Below are positions 43,243 to 52,298 of a stretch of DNA of 64,000 nucleotides, in pieces. Both the position numbers and the translations under genes were made by a program. The stretch is from Gemmatimonadota bacterium. Its GTDB lineage: Bacteria; Latescibacterota; UBA2968; UBA8231. Numbering within the stretch: position 1 is the stretch's first letter; the number at the start of each line of letters is the position of its first letter. Location: positions 1 through 64,000 of the forward strand of contig VXML01000051.1 of NCBI GenBank assembly GCA_009841115.1. Direction: 5' to 3'. The notes under the pieces are model-generated. The model saw only the letters and a program-made list of their open reading frames with translations. It was not told the DNA's origin and ran no database searches.

Positions 43243-43719
43243 TCATAGTAGCATCGTCAGGCCGATTTCCTCACCATACGTCTCGCCATTGCGGACAAAA
43301 CCGCATTTTTCATAGAAGCCGACAGGACTCCCTTCGCCGAGTCTACAACTAACAAGCAGTTCCTTGGCCTGGGGACGGGTTTTGACGTATGCCACCAACA
43401 GCTCGATGGCGCGGCGGCCGAAACTTAGGCCGTGATAAGGCTCGGCGACCATGAAGCGCCAGAGGAAATACTCAGACTTCTCGGCATCGTCGTGGAGCAT
43501 CACAAATCCAACCGGCTCTTCATCAGCGTATATGGCGCGAAACCAAGCCTTGGGCTCGAAGTATGCTTGGGCGATGGAGAAGGCATTATTGGCAACAAAG
43601 TTCTTCTTGGGTTCCGTGAGGGTGTTGCTCAGGCCGCAGACTGCCCCTACAGTGTCGGCATTAACTTCGCGTAAGCTTACGGTGGCGTTGGCGTTGGCTT
43701 CGATTTTTTCTTCAGACAT
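43243..43719 (-). CDS. GNAT acetyltransferase, spermidine/diamine acetyltransferase-like
   Basis: This 158-residue protein contains NNAFSIAQAYFEPKAWFRAI, GFVMLHDD, the acetyl-CoA loop region VAEPYHGLSFGRRAIELLV and GFYEKCGFVRNGE. The layout and N-terminal 'SIAQAYFEP' segment match polyamine N-acetyltransferases of the BltD type. It is separated from the methyltransferase operon by about 100 bases. Confidence 0.85.
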   Translation of the reverse strand: MSEEKIEANANATVSLREVNADTVGAVCGLSNTLTEPKKNFVANNAFSIAQAYFEPKAWFRAIYADEEPVGFVMLHDDAEKSEYFLWRFMVAEPYHGLSFGRRAIELLVAYVKTRPQAKELLVSCRLGEGSPVGFYEKCGFVRNGETYGEEIGLTMLL

Positions 43720-43769
43720 TTAGAACTCCACTGTTGACTGCAATTTGTAAGTCTATCCAAACACATGGA

Positions 43770-44819
43770 TCAAAATTCAATGGGATCTATAGAGGCTATC
43801 TGTAATATCTCCTCTCCCATTTCGATCGCTTGTGGTAAATCTCGCATTTGCTCACTAATAGGCCAATTGGTCACGGCCCCCACATCGTGTTTTTCTAAAA
43901 TCCTCAGGTCTTGGGCTAATCTCCAAGCTTGATTTACAGCCCAAATCACTGGGAAAGAATCTACTTCATTCTTAGTAAGAGGATGTGTTTGATGGTACCC
44001 TTTTAGGACATCGGCGATCTCAAGGGGTGTAAGGGGACGACCGTGCCTTTTGTCGCTACCCATGAGCCATTTGTTGCGGATCTTTCCTATATCCGATAAT
44101 TGAGGATCATATTTACAATTGAAGTCGATGAGCCCTAATGATTGCCCATGCTTGAGTACATTGGGGGCACGTAGATCTCCGTGGACGAGTCCAAATCGAA
44201 CCCGAAAATTTCGGTGATCGTTGCGAATTTGGGAGCGAAATGCTCGGACATATTCGTCGTGGTGTCGCTCGGCAGCCCAAGTCTCGGCTTTTCGCAGGGT
44301 AAGATCAATCCAATCACCTAGTGGCAGGATTTGCCCCGGCATGTGTTCAAATTCGTACATGACAGAATACAACTTGCCTAAAGTACGGCCTACCTCAAAT
44401 AGAACGTCTAAATCTGCACTGGAACATCCATCACCGGGCAATTCCTGTTCCACCGACAGCGTCTTCTGACCCAGCGCGATGGAGAGATCGCCATCGGAGG
44501 TTGGGACGATGGCTGGTACGGGACATCCGGCAGCATGTAATTCATTGACGAGTTCTACGAGCTGGACACTCGTCAGACCGGTACGAGGAAAACCAATGCG
44601 TGCGATGCCGCATCCCTCTATCCGAAATATCCGAGGCGATTTCCATGGAGAAACTGCTTCGGATGCGATGCCCCAATGCCTGCTAAGGGCATCAGCTACG
44701 GCCTCTTGTGATGGAAGTTCAACCAATGCTGTGCTCTTCAATATGAAGTGATAATCACACCTGCTAGCGATCTTATAAGGTAGACAAGTCGCGCCGGAAG
44801 CGGATTTGTCTACCTTCAT
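43770..44819 (-). CDS. APH-family phosphotransferase
   Basis: This protein of about 349 residues has the kinase-like core: Brenner-type motif FGLVHGDLRAPNVLKHG (catalytic Asp and Asn) followed by LGLIDFNCKYDPQL (metal-binding Asp). The N-lobe is present but weakly conserved. Family members phosphorylate aminoglycosides, homoserine, choline or other small hydroxyls. The start is uncertain. ATGs at 44834 and 44867 would overlap the preceding GNAT gene further, so ATG 44819 with GGTGG upstream was chosen. Confidence 0.78.
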   Translation of the reverse strand: MKVDKSASGATCLPYKIASRCDYHFILKSTALVELPSQEAVADALSRHWGIASEAVSPWKSPRIFRIEGCGIARIGFPRTGLTSVQLVELVNELHAAGCPVPAIVPTSDGDLSIALGQKTLSVEQELPGDGCSSADLDVLFEVGRTLGKLYSVMYEFEHMPGQILPLGDWIDLTLRKAETWAAERHHDEYVRAFRSQIRNDHRNFRVRFGLVHGDLRAPNVLKHGQSLGLIDFNCKYDPQLSDIGKIRNKWLMGSDKRHGRPLTPLEIADVLKGYHQTHPLTKNEVDSFPVIWAVNQAWRLAQDLRILEKHDVGAVTNWPISEQMRDLPQAIEMGEEILQIASIDPIEF

Positions 44820-45267
44820 CTCGGACGCCACCATCGCGGCTCCACCCCATGGTCTCGTAAAAGGCAATTCCTCGCTCGTAGCCTTCTACGGTCCACACTA
44901 TCGCCTCATCGTAGCCGTCCACAATCAGATAACGCAAGGCAACAGACATCAATGCCTTGCCAATCCCTGTGCGCCAGTGCGACGGATCGACCGCGATAGT
45001 ATCAAGTTCGCCGAGGCGTGCATCCACCGGGTCCCGGCTGGGTCCAATGCCGACGAACCCTGCAATTGAACCCATACGCTCGGCTACCCACCAGCGGTGT
45101 GGGACAGGCTGAGCAAGATCGTGTCGCCAGCGTTCAATAAGGGCTGGCGTCACAGGTCTATCGGCCTGCGATAGCAGTGCGCCAAATCCAGCGTTCCACG
45201 AATCGATGTAAATCCGCACTACAGTCTCGGTGTCAGCAGGCGTGGCTGATAGGATCGTTGGTAGCAA
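44773..45267 (-). CDS. GNAT family N-acetyltransferase
   Basis: This 164-residue protein starts at TTG 45267, giving LLPTILSATPADTETVVRIY, a normal GNAT opening. Longer frames begin inside the upstream PHP gene. GELDTIAVDPSHWRTGIGKA carries the acetyl-CoA binding R/Q-x-x-G-x-G/A loop. AIVWTVEGYERGIAFYETMG follows as the C-terminal motif. The substrate is unknown. It is closely linked to the PHP gene upstream and the APH gene downstream. Confidence 0.85.
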   Translation of the reverse strand: MLPTILSATPADTETVVRIYIDSWNAGFGALLSQADRPVTPALIERWRHDLAQPVPHRWWVAERMGSIAGFVGIGPSRDPVDARLGELDTIAVDPSHWRTGIGKALMSVALRYLIVDGYDEAIVWTVEGYERGIAFYETMGWSRDGGVRDEGRQIRFRRDLSTL

Positions 45268-45290
45268 TTCTCGTTCCCGTCTGGTTTCAT

Positions 45291-46157
45291 CTATGTGCCG
45301 CAGCCCCTTGGGAGCGGCCAATCTGTGCTAAATCCAGTCTGCGTTAGTATTTCGATCCCTTTCTCAAGATGTAATCCAACTCCCGCGACCCCATGTGAAT
45401 CGTCTCCCGGGACGCAAGGGACGCCGAGATCCAGGGCCATTTCCAAGATAGATTTGGATACGTAGGGTTCAGATCCGCCCTTTTCGAGGGCCCTGAGATT
45501 GAAATCGAGAATTGACCCAAGGTCTTTGATCTTCTTGAGATTCCTCTGGATTCTCTCCTTGATCTCGGGGGTCTCTAAGCGCTGACGATAGTCCCTATCG
45601 TGCATTCGGATGAGGTCAAAGTGGCCGACTACTTCAGGCTCAAGTTTCTCTAGTAGTTCGTACTGTTGGTCGAAGTATTCACAGAATAGCTCATCGATTC
45701 CTCCGGCCTCTTCTACAGCTTGGGCATACCACTCTGGCAGACCATCGATACATATGTCTCTCACGTGATGGACCGAGCCGACGATGTAGTCAGGTTGAAA
45801 TTGATTCCGCAGACTGTTGACGTACGCTACGTAGCCGGTGTAACTCTCTGTTTCGAATCCGACTAAGATGCGAATGGATTCTCGATATTCCCTCTGGAGC
45901 CTGCGCGCGACCGAAAAGTATTCGGTGAACCGTTCCATCCTCGATTCAAGCGTCTGGCCCGCTTCAATCTCCCAGGGAAACAGGAAGTCGGCTGAAGCTG
46001 GTGGGATATGCTCGGTAATACCCACCCATTCGAAGTCTTTGTCAACGTAGGCGCGCACGACCTCCTCAAGCGTGGAATCATTTGCATCGCCGAATTCTTT
46101 GCTGTGTCCACCGTGGACGGACACGCGTGCTGCCGGAGTGGTGTTTGATGCCGTCAC
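45291..46157 (-). CDS. PHP-domain phosphoesterase (histidinol-phosphatase type)
   Basis: This 288-residue trinuclear-metal phosphoesterase has VSVHGGHS at the first site, WVGITEHIPPAS, YIVGSVHHVRD, VVGHFDLIRMHD and CVPGDDSHGVAGVG. These supply the expected His and Asp ligands. HisK-type PHP enzymes dephosphorylate histidinol phosphate, but no other his genes are present and PHP enzymes with other substrates are common. The ATG at 46157 has no obvious partner gene upstream. Confidence 0.88.
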   Translation of the reverse strand: MTASNTTPAARVSVHGGHSKEFGDANDSTLEEVVRAYVDKDFEWVGITEHIPPASADFLFPWEIEAGQTLESRMERFTEYFSVARRLQREYRESIRILVGFETESYTGYVAYVNSLRNQFQPDYIVGSVHHVRDICIDGLPEWYAQAVEEAGGIDELFCEYFDQQYELLEKLEPEVVGHFDLIRMHDRDYRQRLETPEIKERIQRNLKKIKDLGSILDFNLRALEKGGSEPYVSKSILEMALDLGVPCVPGDDSHGVAGVGLHLEKGIEILTQTGFSTDWPLPRGCGT

Positions 46158-46215
46158 GCCAAGCTCTCCTTATCGTTAGCTAGAGTACGGTGTTATCGGC
46201 TGCGATCTGCCAGTC

Positions 46216-46701
46216 TCAATTGCTACTCAACAGAAGGCCCGCTAGAAGGGTGGGGTGCGCTATCACCAACAGCACCATGGCCAACCCAATTCCAAGTCGG
46301 TAGTGGCGAAACAACTCGAAGCGTTGAAACCAACGAGACGGTCGTGTATCGTCTGCTCCCCGCCAAAAGTGGGATAGATCCGCCAAGACTAGGGCGAGAA
46401 GACAAAAGGCAGCCAGCAGTATGAATATCAGGCGAACGGAACTGAAAAAGGAAAATAGCTGAGCTAAGCTGACCGACGAGTCTGGGACTGCGAACGCTAT
46501 GACGGACTCGGCCAGGAGGCTCGTCAGGAACGGATCAGCATACTGCCCCAAGGAATACAGACAGAAGAAGACAACGATCCAAAATGGGCTCCGAATTCCA
46601 TTTGATCGTCGAAGAGTCTGAGCGATCGCTGCCAAAGCGACTAGCAAAGTGATTTGCAGGGCCATAGCGATAATCCACAACGATAGGGTGATATTTTCCA
46701 T
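46216..46701 (-). CDS. integral membrane protein of unknown function
   Basis: This 161-residue protein has four predicted membrane helices: about 8-28 (IIAMALQITLLVALAAIA), 38-58, 85-108 (RLIFILLAAFCLLALVLADL) and 136-156. A short loop after the third helix is basic and hydrophilic. The pattern is like copper-resistance/CopD-type or DUF small membrane proteins, but no signature is recognised. Confidence 0.65.
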   Translation of the reverse strand: MENITLSLWIIAMALQITLLVALAAIAQTLRRSNGIRSPFWIVVFFCLYSLGQYADPFLTSLLAESVIAFAVPDSSVSLAQLFSFFSSVRLIFILLAAFCLLALVLADLSHFWRGADDTRPSRWFQRFELFRHYRLGIGLAMVLLVIAHPTLLAGLLLSSN

Positions 46702-46749
46702 CTTGGTGTCTCCTATTGGTTAAATGACTCCTCGCTGTCATAGCCAATC

Positions 46750-47121
46750 TTAAACCTCCACATTGGCATAGAAATTGACGATGTTACTATCTGGATCGCG
46801 AAACCAAACGGACCGGCGTCCCCACGGTTGGGTCGTAGGCGGTTTAACAATCTCAACATTCATAGCCTGCAAACGCTCAAATTCCTGGTCAACGTCTTTT
46901 ACCTCAAACTCGATCGTATAGCTACCATATCCAGCTCCCTTCAGGCATCTAGGAGCCATATCCTCCATGTGTTCTGAGGAGAAGATGGACAACTCTGCAC
47001 CCTCCGTTGGAATGATCTCAAATACATTCCCTTCTTCTGGTTCGAGCTTTAGTATCTGTCTGTAGAAAGCGCACAATCTGGGCACATCCTTCGTTACTAT
47101 ACAAATGCCATTGAACCGCAT
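46750..47121 (-). CDS. VOC-superfamily (glyoxalase/bleomycin-resistance-type) protein
   Basis: This 123-residue paired beta-alpha-beta-beta-beta fold protein contains GICIVTKDVPRLCAFYRQIL, ELSIFSSEHMEDM, GSYTIEFEVKDVDQEFERL and GRRSVWFRDPDSNIVNFYA. The His/Glu metal ligands common in the family are only partly present. GGAGG-type ribosome-binding sequence precedes the ATG at 47121. Function is unresolved. Confidence 0.88.
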   Translation of the reverse strand: MRFNGICIVTKDVPRLCAFYRQILKLEPEEGNVFEIIPTEGAELSIFSSEHMEDMAPRCLKGAGYGSYTIEFEVKDVDQEFERLQAMNVEIVKPPTTQPWGRRSVWFRDPDSNIVNFYANVEV

Positions 47122-47139
47122 GAGAAACCTCCAGAAGTC

Positions 47140-47292
47140 TCAGTAAGTTTTTGGGACGGCGCATGACGAGCCGCTCTTCATCGAAGTGAAATAAGGTGTA
47201 AAACCGATATGAGCCCAGAACTTCTGGCCGTCTGGATTGGTTGCAAGAACATCCACCGCAACCTCGCGACCTTTAAACCGTTCCTTGGCTGA
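47140..47292 (-). pseudogene. C-terminal remnant of a GNAT acetyltransferase
   Basis: The minus-strand frame ending at TGA 47140-47142 reads RFKGREVAVDVLATNPDGQK then FWAHIGFTPYFTSMKSG. This is the usual GNAT C-terminal pattern (V-x-x-x-N-x-x-x-x-x-F-W/Y-x-x-x-G-F). Everything 5' of it is missing. The first part underlies the last codons of the PhyH gene in another frame. It is a gene tail left by a deletion or insertion. Confidence 0.6.
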
Positions 47293-48088
47293 GGCACACT
47301 CGTTGCTGAGTGGCGATTTTCTTTTTATGGGTATAGTGCGCTGATTCGACTAACTCGCGAGTTTCGGGTGCCAGCCGCTCTTTGACCGCCTCTGGAATGG
47401 GGCCGGCTTGGCGGTGGTGTGGCCGGTAGCGCAGCGTCAGCACCCGGCGCTGGCGGTCGGGGGCTCGCCAGGGCAGGACCCCGTGGGTTACGCATTCGGG
47501 CATGATCACCGCATCCCCGGCCGCGGGCGTGATATTGACGATCCCCGGCGGGACCTCCCCTTCGATAAGACCCTGATTAAATAGCTGCGGCGGCCGGTCG
47601 AACTCGCTTTTGTGCGACCCCGGTACCACTAGTAGCCCGCCATCACCGGGATGCACATCGTCCAGGTAGGGAAACACTACAAAGTCGTCGCAGTAGATGC
47701 GTCCCCGGCGCACCTCGTAACGGGCGCTCTCAAAGCCGTAGTCGTCGCGGGCACAGTGCAGTTGCACCGCCTCGGTGTGTCCGTCGGGAGAATCGACCAG
47801 CATGGTACCGCTGGCGAGCATGGGTTTGCTGTTGGTCAGCTCCAGCACGATGGGCCAGACGGCAGGCAGAAAGACCAGCTTTTCCAGCGCCCGGTCGAAG
47901 GCGAAGCCGTGAGCAAAGCCCTTGAGATTTTCTGATCGCCCGAAATGCGGCGGCAGGTCTTCCGGTGCGCTGTCGATGTAGCGGTTGGCGGCATCCGAAG
48001 CCGCGTCCAGTTCCTCTGGGGTCAGGACGTTCTGCAGATGCAGAAAACCGCATAGATCAAAAAGATAGCGTTGTTCTTCGGTCATCAT
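47273..48088 (-). CDS. phytanoyl-CoA dioxygenase-like protein, atypical iron site
   Basis: This 271-residue protein is of the PhyH fold. It has LFDLCGFLHLQNVLTPEEL at the start, FPYLDDVHPGDGGLLVVPGS in the core, and CVTHGVLPWRAPDRQRRVL with the distal His202 and a 2-oxoglutarate-binding Arg. The usual HxD pair is not seen. The corresponding place reads LHCARDDYG (His111, Asp115/116). The last eight or so codons come from the GNAT remnant in another frame, so the native C-terminus has been changed. Activity as an oxygenase is uncertain. Confidence 0.8.
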   Translation of the reverse strand: MMTEEQRYLFDLCGFLHLQNVLTPEELDAASDAANRYIDSAPEDLPPHFGRSENLKGFAHGFAFDRALEKLVFLPAVWPIVLELTNSKPMLASGTMLVDSPDGHTEAVQLHCARDDYGFESARYEVRRGRIYCDDFVVFPYLDDVHPGDGGLLVVPGSHKSEFDRPPQLFNQGLIEGEVPPGIVNITPAAGDAVIMPECVTHGVLPWRAPDRQRRVLTLRYRPHHRQAGPIPEAVKERLAPETRELVESAHYTHKKKIATQQRVCLSQGTV

Positions 48089-48334
48089 CGTCAGCCTTGC
48101 CTTTCGTCAGAGTAGCGAATTGGGCGACCGTTAGAATCAAAGAGTTTATGTGGATAATCGCAACCAGTCCCGCGAGGTTGGAGAATTCTACGTAATCCCT
48201 TGTAATAAAATGAGATAGCGCGATTCTTTTGAGATCTGACGCGCTTAGCTCCGCCGCGCAAATTTCGCATTGCCTCAACAATACTTATTATGCTAAACAC
48301 ATCATTAGGATCCTAACTAGGCATAGAATAAAAC

Positions 48335-49771
48335 ATGAGCACCGCAAACGTTGAAACACTTCAGTTGCCTTCGTACTTAGGCGGAGAAGCAATCGATTCG
48401 GCGGATACTTTGACCGTCCACTATCCCTACGATGGTTCGATTGCCGGTGCGGTTAGCAAGATCAACGGCGACCACCGCGACCTCGTGATCGACCGCACAC
48501 TGTCCTTTGACGGACAACCGTCGCGCTTCGATCGGTCTCAAGTGCTGACCAGAGCTCGCGAACTTCTGCTTGAGCGGGCGGACGAGTTTGCCGACCTGAT
48601 CCGCATGGAGTCCGGGCTGTGCATGCGGGAGACCAAGTACGAGGTGGGGCGCGCCTGTGACGTTTTTCAATTCGCCGCGGCCGAGGCATTAAAGGACGAC
48701 GGCGAAATATTCTCCTGCGATGTGTCGCCTAAAGGTGAGCAGCGGAAGATTTTTACGGTTCGCGAACCAGTGCGGTTGGCCCTTGCCATTACGCCCTTCA
48801 ATCACCCGCTGAATCAAGTTGCGCATAAGGTTGCGCCGGCAATCGCGGCGGGTGTGCCAATGCTCGTCAAGCCATCGGAGAAAACCCCGCTGACCGCCAT
48901 TCGGCTTTGCGAGTTGCTCTACGATGCTGGCCTGCCCGAGCAGATGCTCAGCGTCTTTGTCGGGGACATCGACACAGTGGTCGAGCCATTAATCGCGGAC
49001 GAGCGGATTGAATTGGTCACGTTCACTGGCGGAACAGCCACCGGTAAACGCATTGCTCAGTTGGCGGGCTACAAGAAATTGTGCTTGGAGTTGGGTGGTA
49101 ATAGTCCATTGATCATTCTGGACGATGCGGATCTCGATCTGGCGGCGACGCTGGCGGCAGAAGGATGTTTTCGCAATTCGGGGCAACGTTGCACGGCTGT
49201 GAAGCGATTGCTCGTCCATCAGAAAATTAAGAATGGATTTATGGATAAGTTCCTCAAGCGAGCGGCCACGTATCGGGCTGGTGATCCGGCGGACCCGGAT
49301 ACCATCGTGGGTACGGTGATTGACGACGCGGCGGCGAAACTGCTTGAGCAACGCGTCCACAAAGCCGTGGATCAGGGTGCGAAAGTGCTGCTGGGTGGAG
49401 GACGGCGTGGCGCGCTAGTAGAGCCAACGGTAATCGACGAGGTTCCGCGAGACGCGGAAATGATTCGGGAGGAATCGTTCGGTCCACTGGCCCCCATCAT
49501 TGAGGTCGCCGACATGGACGACGCCATCGCGGTTGCCAACGATTCCAAGTTCGGACTCTCCTCGGGCGTAGTAACCAATCACCTGCCCAGCGCGCTGGAA
49601 TGCGTCCGCCGCATTCGAACGGGGACGGTCAACATCAATCAAGTTCCTGGCTATCGCATTGAATGCTCTCCGTTTGGCGGCGTAAAAGACTCTGGCTTAG
49701 GGGTTAAGGAAGGCGTGATTGAAGCCATGAAGTTCATGACCAACGTAAAGACGTTCTCGCTGCCGTGGTAA
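48335..49771 (+). CDS. aldehyde dehydrogenase family protein
   Basis: This 478-residue NAD(P)-dependent enzyme has PFNHPLNQVAHKVAPAIAAG, PSEKTPLTAIRL, VTFTGGTATGKRIAQLAG, the catalytic base region CLELGGNSPLIILDDAD and the Cys in NSGQRCTAVKRLLV. C-terminal SPFGGVKDSGLGVKEG is standard. It resembles the lactaldehyde/phosphonoacetaldehyde/GAPN-like group. First gene of a plus-strand set with an esterase, a beta-propeller protein and a helical-barrel protein. In the gap before it (48089-48334) I recognise no gene. Confidence 0.93.
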   Translation: MSTANVETLQLPSYLGGEAIDSADTLTVHYPYDGSIAGAVSKINGDHRDLVIDRTLSFDGQPSRFDRSQVLTRARELLLERADEFADLIRMESGLCMRETKYEVGRACDVFQFAAAEALKDDGEIFSCDVSPKGEQRKIFTVREPVRLALAITPFNHPLNQVAHKVAPAIAAGVPMLVKPSEKTPLTAIRLCELLYDAGLPEQMLSVFVGDIDTVVEPLIADERIELVTFTGGTATGKRIAQLAGYKKLCLELGGNSPLIILDDADLDLAATLAAEGCFRNSGQRCTAVKRLLVHQKIKNGFMDKFLKRAATYRAGDPADPDTIVGTVIDDAAAKLLEQRVHKAVDQGAKVLLGGGRRGALVEPTVIDEVPRDAEMIREESFGPLAPIIEVADMDDAIAVANDSKFGLSSGVVTNHLPSALECVRRIRTGTVNINQVPGYRIECSPFGGVKDSGLGVKEGVIEAMKFMTNVKTFSLPW

Positions 49772-49782
49772 AGGATAATCCA

Positions 49783-50691
49783 ATGAAAAGGCTTTTTATT
49801 GTCACCATTATAGCGCTGTCAAACTTATTATCTTGTTCAGAAAATGGTGACATGCCACTCGATACACCCAATGCAAATACAACAGGTTTATTCACACGGA
49901 CGCTTTCCCATGATGGTATAACAAGAGAGTACGTTCTGTATGTACCTGATTCTTATGATGGAACTTCAGCAGTTCCACTAATGCTCAACTTTCACGGATA
50001 CGGTGGGATTGCAGACCAATATTTAAAATACGCCGATATGCGGCCTTTGGCAGATACGGAAAATTTTATTCTGGTTTATCCCCAAGGCACTTTACTGGAT
50101 GGAGATCCGCACTGGAATGCTGGTTTAGAATCAGATAAAAATAAAAGTGATGTAGACGACTTTGGCTTCGTAGAAGCATTAATTAGCGAAATCTCTTCCA
50201 ATTATAACATTGATTTAGCAAGAGTATATTCCTGTGGTTACTCAAACGGCGCGTTCTTTACGTATGCACTTGCTTGCTACCATAGTGATAAAATAGCGGC
50301 CATAGGATCTGTTGCTGGAACAATGATGGAGGAAACACACAACAACTGTAGCCCATCACATCCCACGGCTATGATTAATATTCACGGTACAGCAGACAAG
50401 TCTGTCCCTTATGGTGGGGAGTTTGAGGGATTATCATCAATTGGGGAGGTGCTTGCTTATTGGACAAGTTTCAATAATACCAGTACTACTCCGATAGTAA
50501 ATAGTGTGGATGATAGTGGAATGACAATAGAACATCATTCCTATACAGACGGAGACAACAATACTGCTGTAGAACATTATAAGGTTATCGACGGAGGGCA
50601 CGTCTGGTTTGATATTAGCTACGACGGCTCTAATACTAGTCGTTTAATCTGGGATTTTGTGTCGAGATATGATATTGGAGGATTGCGATGA
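49783..50691 (+). CDS. esterase lipoprotein, PHB-depolymerase/feruloyl-esterase type
   Basis: This is a 302-residue alpha/beta hydrolase. The ATG at 49783 opens a signal peptide with lipobox NLLSCS. REYVLYVPDSYDGTSAVPLM starts the fold, LNFHGYGG forms the oxyanion hole, SCGYSNGAFF has the nucleophile Ser, and DGGHVWF the catalytic His. Family members cut hydroxyacid polyesters or feruloyl/acetyl esters on polysaccharides. Its base composition is visibly more AT-rich than that of both neighbours, a sign of acquisition. It overlaps the next gene as ATGA. Confidence 0.88.
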   Translation: MKRLFIVTIIALSNLLSCSENGDMPLDTPNANTTGLFTRTLSHDGITREYVLYVPDSYDGTSAVPLMLNFHGYGGIADQYLKYADMRPLADTENFILVYPQGTLLDGDPHWNAGLESDKNKSDVDDFGFVEALISEISSNYNIDLARVYSCGYSNGAFFTYALACYHSDKIAAIGSVAGTMMEETHNNCSPSHPTAMINIHGTADKSVPYGGEFEGLSSIGEVLAYWTSFNNTSTTPIVNSVDDSGMTIEHHSYTDGDNNTAVEHYKVIDGGHVWFDISYDGSNTSRLIWDFVSRYDIGGLR

Positions 50692-52271
50692 GTAACGGAT
50701 GGAAGGATATGCGCGGCTATTATCCTGGAGATTGGGTCAGGCCTAGGCAGAACGCGGGGCATTGGCGTCCATTAGTCGATTGGACGGAGGTTTTTCCGGG
50801 CCATCGCGCCGTCGATCGCACGGGCGCGTTTGAACTCTACGATGCCCCCATCGGCGTCCGCTTGGCGATCGAGGAGGCGGACAAATCGGCTCCGCTCGAG
50901 TTCGCTGGCCAATCGGATGGTGACGGCGATGGTGTAGGTAATTCCGTGCGGGTGTGGCAGGCGGATGACCGATACCACCTGCTCTACTATCAGGGGAGAC
51001 ACGTCGCTTACGCGATGAGTGAAGACGCTTACCGCTGGACCCGTCCCGCCTTGGGCATCATCGAGAAGAACGGCTCGAAGGAGAATAACCTAGTTACCGA
51101 TGTGGGAGGCGACCTGCTCAAAGCGGTATTCGAGGATCCAACCGCGCCACCTGAAGAGCGGTTTAAGGGCATGGGTTGTGAGGGAGCTATGATCAATTCG
51201 GAGACTGGAGGGGTCGCCAACGAGGGTGAAGAGGTCGACGAGGAATACATACAAAAGTGGTGGGCCGATCAGGAATACTTGGGTCCAGCCTACAAAGGGC
51301 CCAAACTGATTCTCAAGGGCCGGGTAATGGGATGGGTCTCCCCCGACCGCATTCACTGGAAGCGGACCGACAAGATTCTCGCCGATTTCCCCATGGATGG
51401 AGGCCTCTCCGCCAGATACGACGAGAAATCCGGTTACTACTACGCCTATTGTCGCATCCAGGGCGTCCCCCAGGAACAGTTCGACCTGATCGGCAGCGGC
51501 GTTCCAGAGGATGGCATCTTCCACCGGGCGATCGGGCTGACCCGGACCAAGGACTTCAACCACTGGCCCGCTCCCAAGCTCCTCCTCTTTCCAGATGGTC
51601 AGGACGAGCCCGATCTCTCGTTCTACGGCGGCGACTACTTTCCCTATCCGGGTAGAGACGATCTGCACTGCATGTTGGTACAGGCCTACCATCACGCCAC
51701 TGACCACGTGGACAGCCAGTTCGCCATCAGCCGCGACGGTTTGATTTGGCAGCGGCCGGAGCGCAAGCCGATTATTCCGGTGGGCGGTCCGGGTGCGCCC
51801 GACTCGGCCATGGTCTATTCCTGGGGCAGCGGTATCGCGGAATTGCCGGACGGCAGTTGGGGATCTCTTTACGGCGGGCACACATCGCTGCACAACGCAC
51901 CGCAGAGAGGAGAGGCGGTGTTACAGTGGGCCCGGTGGCGGCCCCACAGATTCTGCGGCATCGAAGCGGATGTGGAGGGCCGGTTTACCTTGCCGACTGT
52001 AGTGAGAACCGCCAATCAGTTGAAGCTCAACTACCGCTGTCGCCCAGGTGGCTGGATCAAGGTCGAGATTCTGCGCAACATTCCCTCGCGAATTCACCCC
52101 GACGTCGATCCGGTCGCCGGCCTGACCTTCGAAGAAAGCGATCTGTTGCAAGGAGATTCGCTCGACCAGACGGTCACTTGGAACGGCTACAGCGACTTGT
52201 CCGAGGTGGGTGAGATGTTGGCGATTCGGATCCAGATGTTTCAGGCAAAGATCTTCGCGTACCGCGTTTAA
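50688..52271 (+). CDS. five-bladed beta-propeller glycoside-hydrolase-like protein
   Basis: This 527-residue protein has blades that repeat short aromatic strands such as VRVWQADDRYHLLYYQGRHV, GLSARYDEKSGYYYAYCRIQ, DSQFAISRDGLIWQRPE and GSGIAELPDGSWGSLYGGHT. These recall GH32/GH43-type propellers. Acidic residues that could be catalytic occur at the blade ends, but no family signature is certain. There is no signal peptide. The start overlaps the esterase stop by 4 bases. A carbohydrate-related role is inferred from the fold and neighbours. Confidence 0.6.
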   Translation: MSNGWKDMRGYYPGDWVRPRQNAGHWRPLVDWTEVFPGHRAVDRTGAFELYDAPIGVRLAIEEADKSAPLEFAGQSDGDGDGVGNSVRVWQADDRYHLLYYQGRHVAYAMSEDAYRWTRPALGIIEKNGSKENNLVTDVGGDLLKAVFEDPTAPPEERFKGMGCEGAMINSETGGVANEGEEVDEEYIQKWWADQEYLGPAYKGPKLILKGRVMGWVSPDRIHWKRTDKILADFPMDGGLSARYDEKSGYYYAYCRIQGVPQEQFDLIGSGVPEDGIFHRAIGLTRTKDFNHWPAPKLLLFPDGQDEPDLSFYGGDYFPYPGRDDLHCMLVQAYHHATDHVDSQFAISRDGLIWQRPERKPIIPVGGPGAPDSAMVYSWGSGIAELPDGSWGSLYGGHTSLHNAPQRGEAVLQWARWRPHRFCGIEADVEGRFTLPTVVRTANQLKLNYRCRPGGWIKVEILRNIPSRIHPDVDPVAGLTFEESDLLQGDSLDQTVTWNGYSDLSEVGEMLAIRIQMFQAKIFAYRV

Positions 52272-52298
52272 GAAGCACGAGGTTAGGAGGTTGATCGC

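Noticed and set aside
48091-48300. Minus-strand frame of about 60-70 codons with several start choices in the gap before the aldehyde dehydrogenase
   Set aside because: The translation contains a plausible-looking segment but no family I know, no Shine-Dalgarno and no signal. It was left as intergenic.
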